This document shows, piece after piece, positions 16,450-25,450 of a DNA stretch of 64,000 bases (positions are counted from its first letter, which is position 1; every line of letters begins with the position of its first letter). Source of the DNA: Klebsiella oxytoca. Its GTDB lineage: Bacteria; Pseudomonadota; Gammaproteobacteria; Enterobacterales; Enterobacteriaceae. Location: NCBI RefSeq assembly GCF_009707385.1, contig NZ_CP046115.1:558001-622000 (forward strand), given 5' to 3'. A program made the translations under genes and the position numbers. Under the pieces are notes generated by a model. The model was not told where the DNA came from. It ran no database searches and saw only the letters and a program-made list of their open reading frames with translations.

Positions 16450-16614
16450 GATCACTCCATACTTTTTATAGAACAGGTTATCCACAGAGGCGGAAGGTCA
16501 ATCGAAGTCACGAAGCCCATAGCTGCCGCCGCTTACCTCCGATCCTGGCCCTTTTTATCCACATCCCATCACCGCCAGACTACGATAGGTTGTGGTGACA
16601 TAATAGACTATTAA

Positions 16615-16659
16615 TACAATATGTGGGGCCGGGACGCATTTTAAGTTCTATATGTAGTG
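16615..16659 (-). promoter_or_regulatory. Tandem NrdR boxes
   Basis: CAATATGTGG (16617-16626) and CTATATGTAG (16648-16657) match the NrdR core CWATATWTWG with two and one mismatches. They are 31 bp apart, three helical turns, the spacing known for paired NrdR boxes. NrdR represses ribonucleotide reductase operons when dATP is high. Confidence 0.7.
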
Positions 16660-16687
16660 CTTTGCATCAAAGATGTTTGCAATTTTA

Positions 16688-16701
16688 TTGATGCAGAACA
16701 A
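16688..16701. promoter_or_regulatory. FNR-like site upstream of nrdD
   Basis: TTGAT-GCAG-AACAA fits the FNR consensus TTGAT-N4-ATCAA at 9 of 10 positions. FNR activates nrdDG without oxygen in E. coli. Confidence 0.55.
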
Positions 16702-16817
16702 AGTAAAAAGAGGAGAGCAGGAATGATGGGCATTAGCGCTAAATGTAAATTTATCTGATTATAAAATAAGCAAAAATTGGCCTGAACGGCGATTATCCAG
16801 GCCCGGGAGAGGGGAGC

Positions 16818-17561
16818 TCAGGCGAGCAGCGAATCGTTAAGTAGATCGACCAGCAGCAGCAGGGCGTAGCGTGCGGCTTGCGCGTTCGCAGGCAGCGGCA
16901 GCAGGGCGGAGGCCATATTGCTCAATGAATGGTTGGCGGGAGTGAGAGCGAAAATCGTCGCTTCCTGGACCCGGGCCAGCAGAGTCGCGCCCTGCAAAAT
17001 CGCATCGGCCTCGCCGGTTGCCAGTACCAGTAAGAGATGATCGTCGCTGAGGGTGCTGGCTATCATCCGCATCAGGGCGCTGTCCTGGCATAGATTAATG
17101 ACGATGCCTATTGAGAGCAGCTGGTGCTGAAGCAGCGTCGCCAGCGCGATATCCTCGGCGCCAAGGGCGAAACAGTGGACGGCACGGGCGTTTCGCAGAC
17201 GCGTACGCAGTTTTTGCAGCGTGGCTTCTGACGTGCTCACCAGCTGATGCTCGAGATTGCTGTTAACCAGGCTTAAGGTGTCGCGCCAGGCTGCGGGCAG
17301 GGCGGAGCTATCCTCGTTCAGCCAGCTGGTGCGACGTTCACAAGCCTGCGCCAGCTGTTTACGCAAATCACGAATATCATCGCAGCCTACCGAGCGGGCA
17401 AAGCGGGTAATAGTGGCCGCGCTCACGCCGGCGCGCATCGCCAGTTCATCAATCGAAGCGCTGGCGGTAAAGCTTAAGTTTTCCAGAATAAATGCCGCGA
17501 CTTTTGATTCCTGAGTGCTAAAGCGGGTCATGCCTTCCTGTAACTGTCCTACGATATCCAT
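16818..17561 (-). CDS. RpiR family transcriptional regulator of the adjacent beta-glucoside PTS genes
   Basis: A 247-residue regulator with an N-terminal HTH of the RpiR type (about residues 1-75; STQESKVAAFILENLSFTASASIDELA, VSAATITRFARSVGCDD) and a C-terminal SIS-like sugar-phosphate domain (about 110-235). The family senses phosphosugars. It is divergent from the PTS EIIB, GH4 and EIIC genes, and two copies of TGAAAA-N3-TTTTCA lie in the shared promoter region, so it is the likely local regulator. Whether it represses or activates is not visible. The sensed ligand would be a 6-phospho-beta-glucoside. Confidence 0.85.
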   Translation of the reverse strand: MDIVGQLQEGMTRFSTQESKVAAFILENLSFTASASIDELAMRAGVSAATITRFARSVGCDDIRDLRKQLAQACERRTSWLNEDSSALPAAWRDTLSLVNSNLEHQLVSTSEATLQKLRTRLRNARAVHCFALGAEDIALATLLQHQLLSIGIVINLCQDSALMRMIASTLSDDHLLLVLATGEADAILQGATLLARVQEATIFALTPANHSLSNMASALLPLPANAQAARYALLLLVDLLNDSLLA

Positions 17562-17590
17562 GCTTTCAGCCCCTGTTTCCGCATCGTATT

Positions 17591-17607
17591 TTGAAAATAT
17601 TTTTCAA
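17591..17607. promoter_or_regulatory. Candidate RpiR operator 1
   Basis: TTGAAAATATTTTTCAA, perfect 7-bp arms with a 3-bp centre, 30 bp upstream of the regulator start. Confidence 0.55.
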
Positions 17608-17716
17608 ATAATGATGCCTTTTATACCATTTAATCACCCGTAACGCCTGGAATTATTGCCTTTTTTGCGTTTATGGATGAGTCAAAGGGTGAAAAACAAC
17701 GTCCCGATCACGTACG

Positions 17717-17731
17717 TGAAAAAAATTTTCA
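17717..17731. promoter_or_regulatory. Candidate RpiR operator 2
   Basis: TGAAAAAAATTTTCA shares the TGAAAA-N3-TTTTCA core with operator 1 and lies about 90 bp upstream of the EIIB start. Confidence 0.55.
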
Positions 17732-17818
17732 TATAGCCTTCACCCATGCCAACCCATCGTCCTATAGTCGATGATGTTTATTTAGCGCTCGCTCAAGCAA
17801 AACCCATTGGGAGGATTT

Positions 17819-18127
17819 ATGCAACGTATTGTACTGTGCTGCGCCGCCGGAATGTCCACCAGCATGCTGGTCAACAAAATGAAAGCCGAGGCGCAGCAGC
17901 GCGCGCTGGCGCTGGAGATTTACGCTGTACCCGTCGCAGAATTTGAGCGCGAATTGCCGAATGCCGATGTGATTTTACTTGGGCCGCAGGTGAAGTATGA
18001 AGCGGCGCGGTTGACGGAGCTCGCTGCACCCCATGGAAAAGCGGTCGCGGTGATCGATATGGCAGATTACGGCATGATGCGCGGCGCTGCGGTCCTGGAT
18101 AAAGCGCTCGCTCTGCTGAACCACTAA
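17819..18127 (+). CDS. PTS lactose/cellobiose-type EIIB subunit
   Basis: A 102-residue cytoplasmic phosphocarrier beginning MQRIVLCCAAGMSTSMLVNKM, close in pattern to ChbB/CelA, where the cysteine before (S/A)AGMSTS is phosphorylated (Cys8 here). EIIB passes phosphate from EIIA to the sugar bound to EIIC. GGGAGG precedes the ATG at 17819; an in-frame TTG 12 bp upstream is less likely. It is the first gene of a three-gene set with GH4 and EIIC. No EIIA gene is present nearby, so it would need one from elsewhere, such as a ChbA homologue. Confidence 0.92.
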   Translation: MQRIVLCCAAGMSTSMLVNKMKAEAQQRALALEIYAVPVAEFERELPNADVILLGPQVKYEAARLTELAAPHGKAVAVIDMADYGMMRGAAVLDKALALLNH

Positions 18128-18206
18128 CTCTTTCCCATTCACGCGTTTTTTTCGCGAAGCCCATGCGGCTTGGCGCGGAGATCTGTACGCCAAAAATGAG
18201 GCCACT

Positions 18207-19514
18207 ATGCACGCATTGAAAATTGCCGTAATCGGCGGCGGCAGCAGCTATACGCCGGAGCTTATTGAAGGAATTATCCTTCGCCATCAGCAGATCCCGG
18301 TGACGGAGCTGGCGCTGGTCGATGTTGAGGCCGGGCGCGAGAAAGTGACGATAATCGCCGCGCTGACCCGGCGCATGCTAAAGCGTCAGGGCCTCGAACA
18401 GGTAAAGGTCAGCGTGCATTTCGGCCTGGATGAGGCCATTCGCGGCGCTAAATTCGTGCTGACTCAGCTACGGGTTGGGCAACTGGCGGCCAGGGCGGCG
18501 GATGAGCGTTTAGGGCTGAAGTACAATTTGCTGGGCCAGGAAACGACCGGCGTCGGCGGATTTGCCAAAGCGCTGCGCACTATCCCGGTGATTTTGCAGG
18601 TCGCCCGTAAGGTCGAAGCGCTGGCGCCCGACGCCTTTATCCTCAATTTCACTAATCCGGCAGGGATCGTGACGGAAGCCGTGAGTCGCTACAGCAGCGC
18701 CAAAATCATCGGCCTGTGCAACGTGCCCATCAATATGCACCACATGATCGCCGGAATGCTGGAGGCAAAAGAAGAGGAGGTCAGGCTGAGCTTCGCCGGG
18801 CTGAATCACATGGTCTGGGTACATAAGGTGATGCAGGGGCGGGAAGATGTGACCAGTAAGGTTCTTGATATGCTGTGCGATGGTAAATCGCTGTCGATGA
18901 ACAACATTAAATCGCTGCCGTGGCCGGCGGAATTTCTTCGCGCCCTGAAGGCGATCCCCTGTCCCTATCACCGTTATTTCTGGCTGACTCCGGCAATGCT
19001 GGCGGAGGAGATTGCAGCGGCAAAAACCAAAGGCACCCGCGCTGAGCAGGTGATGAAGGTGGAACAGGAGCTGTTTGAGATTTACGCCCGGCCCGAACTG
19101 GATGAAAAGCCCGAACAGCTGAGCTTCCGCGGCGGGGCATACTACTCCGAAGTGGCGGTCGAACTGATTAACGCCATCTACAACAATCTCGGTCAGGAAA
19201 TGGTGGTGAATACCCGTAACAACGGCGCGATTCACGGCTTCGATGATGATGCGGTGGTGGAAATTAACAGCATCATCGACGCGCAGGGCGCACGACCGCT
19301 GGCTTTTGGCGCGCTGCCGCCGATCATGAACGGTCTGACGCAACAGGTGAAAGCCTTCGAGCGCTTGACGATTGAGGCCGCGGTCCACGGCTGTCGCGAT
19401 AGCGCGCTGCTGGCGCTGGTCAGTAACCCGCTGGTCGGTAATGTCACCGACGCTCAGGCGCTGCTTGATGAGGTGTTAACCATCAACCGCCCCTGGTTAA
19501 CGCAGTTTAACTAA
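18207..19514 (+). CDS. GH4 6-phospho-beta-glucosidase
   Basis: A 435-residue glycosidase of family GH4, related to CelF/ChbF. It shows the NAD-binding start IAVIGGGSSYTPEL, the LGQETTGVGGFAKALRTIP block, NFTNPAG, and metal-binding residues in GLCNVPINMHH and LNHMVWVH. GH4 enzymes use NAD+ and Mn2+ in an oxidation-elimination mechanism to hydrolyse phosphorylated disaccharides inside the cell. The product would be glucose-6-phosphate plus glucose if the substrate is cellobiose-6-phosphate. It lies between the EIIB and EIIC genes, a typical arrangement. Exact substrate is uncertain. Confidence 0.93.
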   Translation: MHALKIAVIGGGSSYTPELIEGIILRHQQIPVTELALVDVEAGREKVTIIAALTRRMLKRQGLEQVKVSVHFGLDEAIRGAKFVLTQLRVGQLAARAADERLGLKYNLLGQETTGVGGFAKALRTIPVILQVARKVEALAPDAFILNFTNPAGIVTEAVSRYSSAKIIGLCNVPINMHHMIAGMLEAKEEEVRLSFAGLNHMVWVHKVMQGREDVTSKVLDMLCDGKSLSMNNIKSLPWPAEFLRALKAIPCPYHRYFWLTPAMLAEEIAAAKTKGTRAEQVMKVEQELFEIYARPELDEKPEQLSFRGGAYYSEVAVELINAIYNNLGQEMVVNTRNNGAIHGFDDDAVVEINSIIDAQGARPLAFGALPPIMNGLTQQVKAFERLTIEAAVHGCRDSALLALVSNPLVGNVTDAQALLDEVLTINRPWLTQFN

Positions 19515-19540
19515 ACTTTTCCGCCTTCGGGGATACCACT

Positions 19541-20896
19541 ATGTCTCGTACTTCATTTATTGAACGCTATGTCATGCCCGCCGCGCTGAAAATCGGCGGT
19601 CAGAAGCATGTCCTGTCGGTACGCGACGGCATTATTCTCAATATGCCGTTTATGCTGATTGGGTCATTTTTCCTGATATTCGCTTACCTGCCGATCCCCG
19701 GCTACGGTGAGATGATGGCCAGCGTGTTTGGCGATGCCTGGCGCGACAAGATGCTGTACCCGGTCAAAGCAACCTACGACATCATGGCGCTGATCTCCGC
19801 GTTCGGCATTGCCTACCGGCTGGCGGAGAAGTATCGCACTCTGGACCCGCTAAGCGCCGGGGCGATGTCGCTTGTGGCGTTTGTGATGACCATTCCGCAG
19901 GTGACGCTTTTTACCCCCGCAGATGGTTCGGCGGCGCAAATCGTAAAAGGCGTGCTGCCGGTGGGGATGATTGGCAGCCAGGGGCTGTTTGTGGCGATTG
20001 TGATTTCGCTGCTCTCGACGGAGATCTACCGTCTGGTCGCCAGCCGTAATCTGGTGATCCGCATGCCGGACGGCGTCCCACCGGCGGTGGCGAAGTCCTT
20101 TCTCGCCCTGATCCCCGGTTTCTGCGTACTGGCCGTTGTGCTGGCCCTGCGCCTGATCGTCGAAGCCTCGCCGTTCGGCGATATAAATAGCATGATCACT
20201 ACGCTTATCGGTATTCCCATGTCGCACGTGGGCGGATCCCTGCCGGGAATGATTATCTCGGTGATCCTGATTGGCATTCTGTGGACTCTGGGGCTGCATG
20301 GCGACACTATCGTGCTGGTATTTATTCGCCCGGTCTGGCTGTCGAATATGTCGGAGAACCTCGAAGCGTTCCAGAATGGGCTGCCGATCCCGCACATCAT
20401 CACCCAGCAGTTTTATGACCTGTGGATCGCGCCCGGCGGTACCGGAGCGCTGCTGGGGCTGGTGATTTTTATGCTGCTGCGCAGCCGTAGCCAGCAGATG
20501 AAACAGCTGGGGAAAATCGCCGCGCCGGGGGCGCTGTTTAATATCAGCGAACCGATGGTATTCGGCATTCCGCTGGTGATGAACCCGTACTTCTTCCTGC
20601 CGTTTATTTTGACGCCGGTGCTGTTGGTGATTGTCTCTTATACCGCGATGGCTACCGGACTGGTGATGAAGCCTGCGGGGATTGCGCTGCCGTTTACCAC
20701 GCCTATTTTTATGAGCGGCTATCTGGCGACGGGGGGACATATTTCCGGGGCGGTGCTGCAGGTGGTGAACCTGGCGATCTCGCTGGTGATCTATTATCCG
20801 TTCTTCCGCGCCTGGGATCGCCTGAAAGCGAAAGAAGAGCAGGCTTCAGCGCAGCCGGAAGCCAGCGCGACGCTGTCTGTGGCTGACCGTATCTGA
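19541..20896 (+). CDS. PTS lactose/cellobiose-type EIIC permease
   Basis: A 451-residue polytopic membrane protein of the ChbC/CelB family, the sugar channel of the PTS. It begins MSRTSFIERYVMPAALKIGGQKHVLSVRDGI, has about ten hydrophobic segments, and contains the family blocks GLHGDTIVLVFIRPVW and FNISEPMVFGIPLVMNP. The C-terminal 30 residues are hydrophilic. Together with the EIIB it would import and phosphorylate a beta-glucoside for the GH4 enzyme. It ends the operon; an array of REP units follows. Confidence 0.93.
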   Translation: MSRTSFIERYVMPAALKIGGQKHVLSVRDGIILNMPFMLIGSFFLIFAYLPIPGYGEMMASVFGDAWRDKMLYPVKATYDIMALISAFGIAYRLAEKYRTLDPLSAGAMSLVAFVMTIPQVTLFTPADGSAAQIVKGVLPVGMIGSQGLFVAIVISLLSTEIYRLVASRNLVIRMPDGVPPAVAKSFLALIPGFCVLAVVLALRLIVEASPFGDINSMITTLIGIPMSHVGGSLPGMIISVILIGILWTLGLHGDTIVLVFIRPVWLSNMSENLEAFQNGLPIPHIITQQFYDLWIAPGGTGALLGLVIFMLLRSRSQQMKQLGKIAAPGALFNISEPMVFGIPLVMNPYFFLPFILTPVLLVIVSYTAMATGLVMKPAGIALPFTTPIFMSGYLATGGHISGAVLQVVNLAISLVIYYPFFRAWDRLKAKEEQASAQPEASATLSVADRI

Positions 20897-20913
20897 TGCC
20901 TCTGCGGTCTTGT

Positions 20914-21127
20914 TCCCGGAGGCGGCGCTTGACGCGCCTGTCCGGGCTACCGGCCCGCAGAAGATGGTGAACCTGTAGCCCGGTCAGCGCAGCGCCACCG
21001 GGAAGAAGCCACACCGATACATTAATCCCGGCGTCTGCCGGGTCGCGGCGTAAACGCCTGACCCGGGCTACCTAACTACACGATTCCACTGCCCTGGTAG
21101 CCCGGCTAAGCGTAGCGCAAGCCGGGA
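20914..21127. repeat. Array of four REP units (BIME)
   Basis: Alternating units at about 20914-20950, 20975-21003, 21026-21071 and 21097-21127, each with a GTAGCCCGG or CCGGGCTAC core and a partly matching second arm. They fill the convergent gap between the EIIC gene and treC. Confidence 0.85.
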
Positions 21128-21134
21128 AGGGGTT

Positions 21135-22790
21135 TTACTTCTGTAGCCACCATACCGCTTCAAACGGGCGCAGGGTCATATCGGCAGGGCGGTTCGCCGC
21201 TTCCGCGTAGTTGCTCATCAGCACCTGCCAGTCCCCGCTCATCGCTTCCGGCTGCCAGCGCTGGAACTCGCGACTCAGGTTAGCGACGACAACCAGCGTT
21301 TGCCCCTGCCACTGGCGGCGATAGCACCACAGCGACGGATGGTCCGGCAACAGATCCTGATAGTCGCCCCAGGTCAGCACCGGCGTGTTTTTGCGTAGCG
21401 TAATCAACCGCTGATAGGTATAAAACACCGATTCCGGGTCCGCCAGCGCCGCTTCAACGTTAATCTCATGATAGTTATCGCACAGCGCAATCCACGGTTC
21501 ACCAGCGCTAAACCCACCGTGTTCACTGCCGCTCCACTGCATTGGCGTACGACTGTTATCGCGCGATTTACTGGCCAGAATCGCCAGCAGTTCATCGTGA
21601 TCCTGCCCCTGCGCGGCGCGTTCAATAAACATATTGTGGCTCTCTACGTCGCGATAATCGGTAATACGTGTAAAGTGCGGGTTGGTCATACCTATCTCTT
21701 CGCCCTGATAGATATAGGGCGTGCCCTGCATACCGTGCAGCACCATCGCCAGCATTTTCGCCGCCGGGACACGGTATTCGCCTTCGTCACCGAAGCGGGA
21801 GACGATGCGCGGCTGGTCGTGGTTACACCAGAACAGCGCGTTCCACGCACGGTTGTGCATCCCCTGCTGCCAGTGGCTGAACAACGATTTCAACGCCACA
21901 AAATCCGGGCGCGCCAGCTCCCACTTTTTACCGCCGGGATAGTCCACCTTCAGATGGTGGAAGTTAAAGGTCATCGATATTTCGCTGCCGTCGAGCGCCG
22001 CATACTGCTGGCAATGCTCAAGGGTGGTGGAGGACATTTCGCCCACCGTCATCAGGTTACGTGGAGTGAAGACATCGCGGCTCATCTCCTGCAAAAATTC
22101 GTGCGCCCGCGGGCCGTCGGTATAGAAGCGGCGGCCATCGCCAGCGGTATCGGACGGGAAGGTCTGGTCTTTGGAAATGACATTGATCACGTCCAGACGC
22201 AGGCCGTCAACGCCGCGGTCGGCCCAGAATTCGCAGACTTTTTTCAGCTCCGCGCGTACCGCCGGGTTTTCCCAGTTCAGGTCCGCCTGCTCAACGGCGT
22301 ACAGATGCAGATAGTATTGCTCGCTTTCGGCGTGCCACTGCCAGGCGTTGCCGCCAAATTTGGACTGCCAGTTGTTCGGCGGGGTGGTCGGTTCGCCGTC
22401 GCGCCAGATATAGAACTGGCGATACGGGCTCTCTTTATTGAGCGCTTCGCGGAACCAGGCGTGTTCAGTAGACGTGTGGTTCAGTACCATATCCAGCACG
22501 ATACGAATGCCTCGCGCCTTCGCCTGAGCCACCAGTTCATCGAAATCGTCCAGCGTGCCGTAGGCGGGGTCGATAGCGGTATAGTTGGCCACGTCATAGC
22601 CGTTATCCACCTGCGGCGAGATGTAGAACGGCGTCAGCCAGATGGCGTCAACGCCGAGCTTCTGCAGATAGTCGAGACGGGCGGTGACGCCGCGCAGATC
22701 GCCGGTGCCGTTGCCGGTCGTGTCCTGGAAACTCTTCGGATAGATTTGATAAATAACGCCGTTTTGCCACCAGAGGGGAAGGGTATTCAT
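21135..22790 (-). CDS. treC: Trehalose-6-phosphate hydrolase
   Basis: A 551-residue cytoplasmic alpha-amylase-family (GH13) enzyme that splits trehalose-6-phosphate into glucose and glucose-6-phosphate. It begins MNTLPLWWQNGVIYQIYPKSFQD. Catalytic residues are seen in GVDGLRLDVINV (nucleophile Asp), TVGEMSS (acid Glu) and FWCNHDQPRI (Asp). It lies 53 bp downstream of treB in the same operon, controlled by TreR. Length matches E. coli TreC. Confidence 0.97.
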   Translation of the reverse strand: MNTLPLWWQNGVIYQIYPKSFQDTTGNGTGDLRGVTARLDYLQKLGVDAIWLTPFYISPQVDNGYDVANYTAIDPAYGTLDDFDELVAQAKARGIRIVLDMVLNHTSTEHAWFREALNKESPYRQFYIWRDGEPTTPPNNWQSKFGGNAWQWHAESEQYYLHLYAVEQADLNWENPAVRAELKKVCEFWADRGVDGLRLDVINVISKDQTFPSDTAGDGRRFYTDGPRAHEFLQEMSRDVFTPRNLMTVGEMSSTTLEHCQQYAALDGSEISMTFNFHHLKVDYPGGKKWELARPDFVALKSLFSHWQQGMHNRAWNALFWCNHDQPRIVSRFGDEGEYRVPAAKMLAMVLHGMQGTPYIYQGEEIGMTNPHFTRITDYRDVESHNMFIERAAQGQDHDELLAILASKSRDNSRTPMQWSGSEHGGFSAGEPWIALCDNYHEINVEAALADPESVFYTYQRLITLRKNTPVLTWGDYQDLLPDHPSLWCYRRQWQGQTLVVVANLSREFQRWQPEAMSGDWQVLMSNYAEAANRPADMTLRPFEAVWWLQK

Positions 22791-22843
22791 ATTGCGTTCC
22801 TGCTACAAAAAAGGGGGCGACAGCGCGCCCCGAAAATAAGAAG

Positions 22844-24262
22844 TCAGACAATCTGTAAGGTGCCCTGGCGGAATTTGCGCTGGTAGACAATCGTCGTCAG
22901 CACAATCGGCACCACCACGGCGATGACCATCGCCAGGGCGTAAACCTGCCAGTAGGTGGGCTGAATGGAGAGGATGCCCGGCAGGCCACCGACGCCGATA
23001 CCGTTGGCCATCACGCCGTTCAGTCCGCACAGCAGCCCGGCAAGACCGGAGCCAACCATCGCGCACAGCATCGGAAAGCGGTATTTCAGGTTGATACCGT
23101 ACATCGCCGGTTCCGTTACGCCGAGGTAGGCGGAAATGGCCGCCGGGACGGAGATTTCGCGTTCATTCTTTTTGCGGCTGGCGATAATTATCCCCACGAC
23201 CGCCGATGCCTGGGCGATGTTGGACAGCGCGATCAGCGGCCATACCGGCGTACCGCCCATGCTTTGAATCATCTGCATGTCGATGGCGAGCGTGGTCTGA
23301 TGGACTCCGGTAATCACCAGCGGCGCGTACAGGAAGCCGAACAGCGCGGCGCCAATCGGGGCGAAGCTGCCGGTTAACAGGTGGCGAACGGCCCAGGCTA
23401 CGCCGTCGCCAATCATGCGGCCAAACGGGCCGATAAAAGCGTGGGCGAGGAATACCGCCAGGATCAGCGAACAGACCGGTACTATCACCAGATAGAGGTA
23501 GTCAGGCACGATGCGTTTCAGACGCGTTTCGATAAAGCCGAGCGCCAGCCCCGCCAGCAGGGCCGGAATAACCTGCGCCTGGTAGCCGACCTTCTCAATG
23601 GTGAACAGGCCGAAGTTCCACACTTCCGGCATCTGTTGACCCAATAGATAGGCATTCATCAGCTGCGGAGAAACGAGCGTGACGCCCAGCACGATGCCGA
23701 GGATCGGCGTACCGCCTATTTTCTTCACCGCTGACCAGCAGATCCCTACCGGCAGGTAGAAGAAGATCGCCTCACCAATCAGCCACAGGAAGTCATAAAG
23801 CGTTTTCAGCGACGGGTGCATCTGCGCCAGCGTCTGGCCGTTGCTCATCGGCAGATCGCCGATCACGTTGCGGAAGCCTAAGATCAGGCCGCCGCTGATC
23901 AATGCAGGCAGCAGCGGAAAGAAGATCTCCGCGAAGTGTGAAATGAGCTGTTCATGCCACTTCATATTCTGCCGGGCGGCTTTTTTGGCCTGCTCTTTAT
24001 CCGCGCTGGCCTGCCCGGTGGTTGCCAGCAGCGCCTTGTAGTAGTCGCCCACTTCGGTGCCGATCACTACCTGGAACTGTCCGGCGTTGGTAAAGCAGCC
24101 CTTCACCATGCGTAGCTGTTCGATTTCTTTAGGTCTGGCAACGGCTGGATTATTCAGCACAAAGCGCAGACGGGTAATACAGTGGCTGACGGTGGCGATA
24201 TTGTCGCGTCCGCCCACCAGTTCGATAAGTTTATCGATGTCCTGCTGATTCACTTTACTCAT
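22844..24262 (-). CDS. treB: PTS trehalose-specific EIIBC
   Basis: A 472-residue inner-membrane permease with an N-terminal EIIB domain (phosphorylated Cys28 in NIATVSHCITRLRF) and an EIIC membrane domain from about residue 105. It imports trehalose as trehalose-6-phosphate, using EIIA-Glc (Crr) because no EIIA domain is fused. The order treR-treB-treC on one strand, and the TreR operator just upstream at 24341-24352, are as in E. coli. Confidence 0.97.
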   Translation of the reverse strand: MSKVNQQDIDKLIELVGGRDNIATVSHCITRLRFVLNNPAVARPKEIEQLRMVKGCFTNAGQFQVVIGTEVGDYYKALLATTGQASADKEQAKKAARQNMKWHEQLISHFAEIFFPLLPALISGGLILGFRNVIGDLPMSNGQTLAQMHPSLKTLYDFLWLIGEAIFFYLPVGICWSAVKKIGGTPILGIVLGVTLVSPQLMNAYLLGQQMPEVWNFGLFTIEKVGYQAQVIPALLAGLALGFIETRLKRIVPDYLYLVIVPVCSLILAVFLAHAFIGPFGRMIGDGVAWAVRHLLTGSFAPIGAALFGFLYAPLVITGVHQTTLAIDMQMIQSMGGTPVWPLIALSNIAQASAVVGIIIASRKKNEREISVPAAISAYLGVTEPAMYGINLKYRFPMLCAMVGSGLAGLLCGLNGVMANGIGVGGLPGILSIQPTYWQVYALAMVIAVVVPIVLTTIVYQRKFRQGTLQIV

Positions 24263-24340
24263 GATGAGGCCTCATGACCGAGGGGAGAGGTTGTATTTAA
24301 CTTGCGACGGATCCTAACCGCTCCGTTTGAATTGCAAAAT

Positions 24341-24352
24341 GGGAACGTTCCC
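24341..24352. promoter_or_regulatory. TreR operator upstream of treBC
   Basis: GGGAACGTTCCC is a perfect 12-bp palindrome with the central CG typical of LacI-family operators, 79 bp upstream of the treB start. Confidence 0.75.
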
Positions 24353-24390
24353 GAAACGCAGCGAAGATCACATAAATCGTCCCGGCAGGG

Positions 24391-25338
24391 CTAATTTAAT
24401 ACGGCGGGAATGATGATTTGGCGGGGTTCCCGGTTGCCGGCGATCTGCTCGATCAGCTGCTGTGCCGCCTGGCGTCCGGACTCGGGATAGCCGGGATCGA
24501 CGGTCAGGATCTCCGGATGAAGAAACTTCATCAGCGGCGTGCTGCCGACGCTGGCAAGCTGAAGATTCTCGATTCCCTGCTGCTGGAGAAATTTACAGGC
24601 TCCGAGGGCGAGGGTATCGGTGGCGCAGACCAGCGCGCTGGTCTCAGCGGAGAGCACTCTGGCGACGTTTTCGTAGCCCTGTTTCATTCCCAGCCCGGGT
24701 AAAGCGGCGCAGGGGGTGAGGTGTTTTTTCTTACAGAAATCAAGATAAGCCTGGTGGCGGCGTTGCCCGGTGGTCACGTCGCTATGCGGCACGCCGAGAA
24801 AACTGATATGGCGATGACCGCGATCGTACAGGCGCTGCATCAGCATCTTAATCGACCCTTCATCGTCATAGCACACGGAGGCGATTCCCGGCGCATCGCG
24901 GGCCATCAGCACCAGCGTCTCGCGCCACGGAGCGAGCATCTCGTCCTGGATGCCGGTAAAACCAAACAGCACCACACCGTCGATGTTGCGGCGGGCAAGT
25001 ATGCCAAGATGCTCTTGAACCAGCGCTGGAGAGAACTGACTTTCCATCATAATCGGATCGTAACCCTGCTCGTAAAAAGCCGGAAGCATGGTCTGTACGG
25101 CGAGATTTTCCGAGAGCGAATCCAGACGGGTGACGATAATCGCCACCACTTTGTCGCTCTGACCGCGCATCGCCCTGGCGGAACGCGACGGCGAAAATCC
25201 GTGCTGCTGCATCACTGCTTCTACCCGCTCGCGAGTGCGTTCGCTCACGCCGCTTTCGTTATTCAGCACGCGTGATACCGTCGATTTCCCGACGCCGCTT
25301 AAGCGCGCGATATCTTTGATGGTCAGCCGGTTTTGCAT
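24391..25338 (-). CDS. treR: Trehalose operon repressor
   Basis: A 315-residue LacI/GalR-family repressor: HTH at the N-terminus (MQNRLTIKDIARLSGVGKSTVSRVLNNE) and a periplasmic-binding-like sensor domain that binds trehalose-6-phosphate as inducer. It matches E. coli TreR over its whole length. ATG 25338 is chosen; an in-frame start at 25404 would add 22 unrelated residues and run into the mgtA promoter. It is upstream of treB on the same strand and divergent from mgtA. Confidence 0.96.
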   Translation of the reverse strand: MQNRLTIKDIARLSGVGKSTVSRVLNNESGVSERTRERVEAVMQQHGFSPSRSARAMRGQSDKVVAIIVTRLDSLSENLAVQTMLPAFYEQGYDPIMMESQFSPALVQEHLGILARRNIDGVVLFGFTGIQDEMLAPWRETLVLMARDAPGIASVCYDDEGSIKMLMQRLYDRGHRHISFLGVPHSDVTTGQRRHQAYLDFCKKKHLTPCAALPGLGMKQGYENVARVLSAETSALVCATDTLALGACKFLQQQGIENLQLASVGSTPLMKFLHPEILTVDPGYPESGRQAAQQLIEQIAGNREPRQIIIPAVLN

Positions 25339-25409
25339 GCGGGGTTCTCGTTGTGGTCTGCTTAAAGTGAGCCTAATGCTACTCAACGAAACCGCAATGA
25401 GCAAAGTCT

Positions 25410-25426
25410 GGTTTACTTCTGGTTTA
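25410..25426 (+). promoter_or_regulatory. PhoP box of mgtA
   Basis: GGTTTA-CTTCT-GGTTTA is a direct repeat matching the PhoP consensus (T/G)GTTTA-N5-(T/G)GTTTA, 12 bp upstream of the -10, as in E. coli and Salmonella mgtA. Confidence 0.88.
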
Positions 25427-25450
25427 GTTGCCCGGCGGTATCATTGCCAT

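Larger units (their letters stand above)
16450..16817. promoter_or_regulatory. nrdD promoter region
   Basis: A 368-bp gap. It contains two NrdR boxes and an FNR-like site (listed separately), AT-rich DNA near 16740-16790, and a GGCCTGAACGGCGATTATCCAGG-like hairpin just after the RpiR gene (about 16780-16803). No gene is seen. Confidence 0.6.

Noticed and set aside
21468..22886. 472-codon ORF on the + strand
   Set aside because: Antisense to treC and the treB-treC gap; no recognisable domain.
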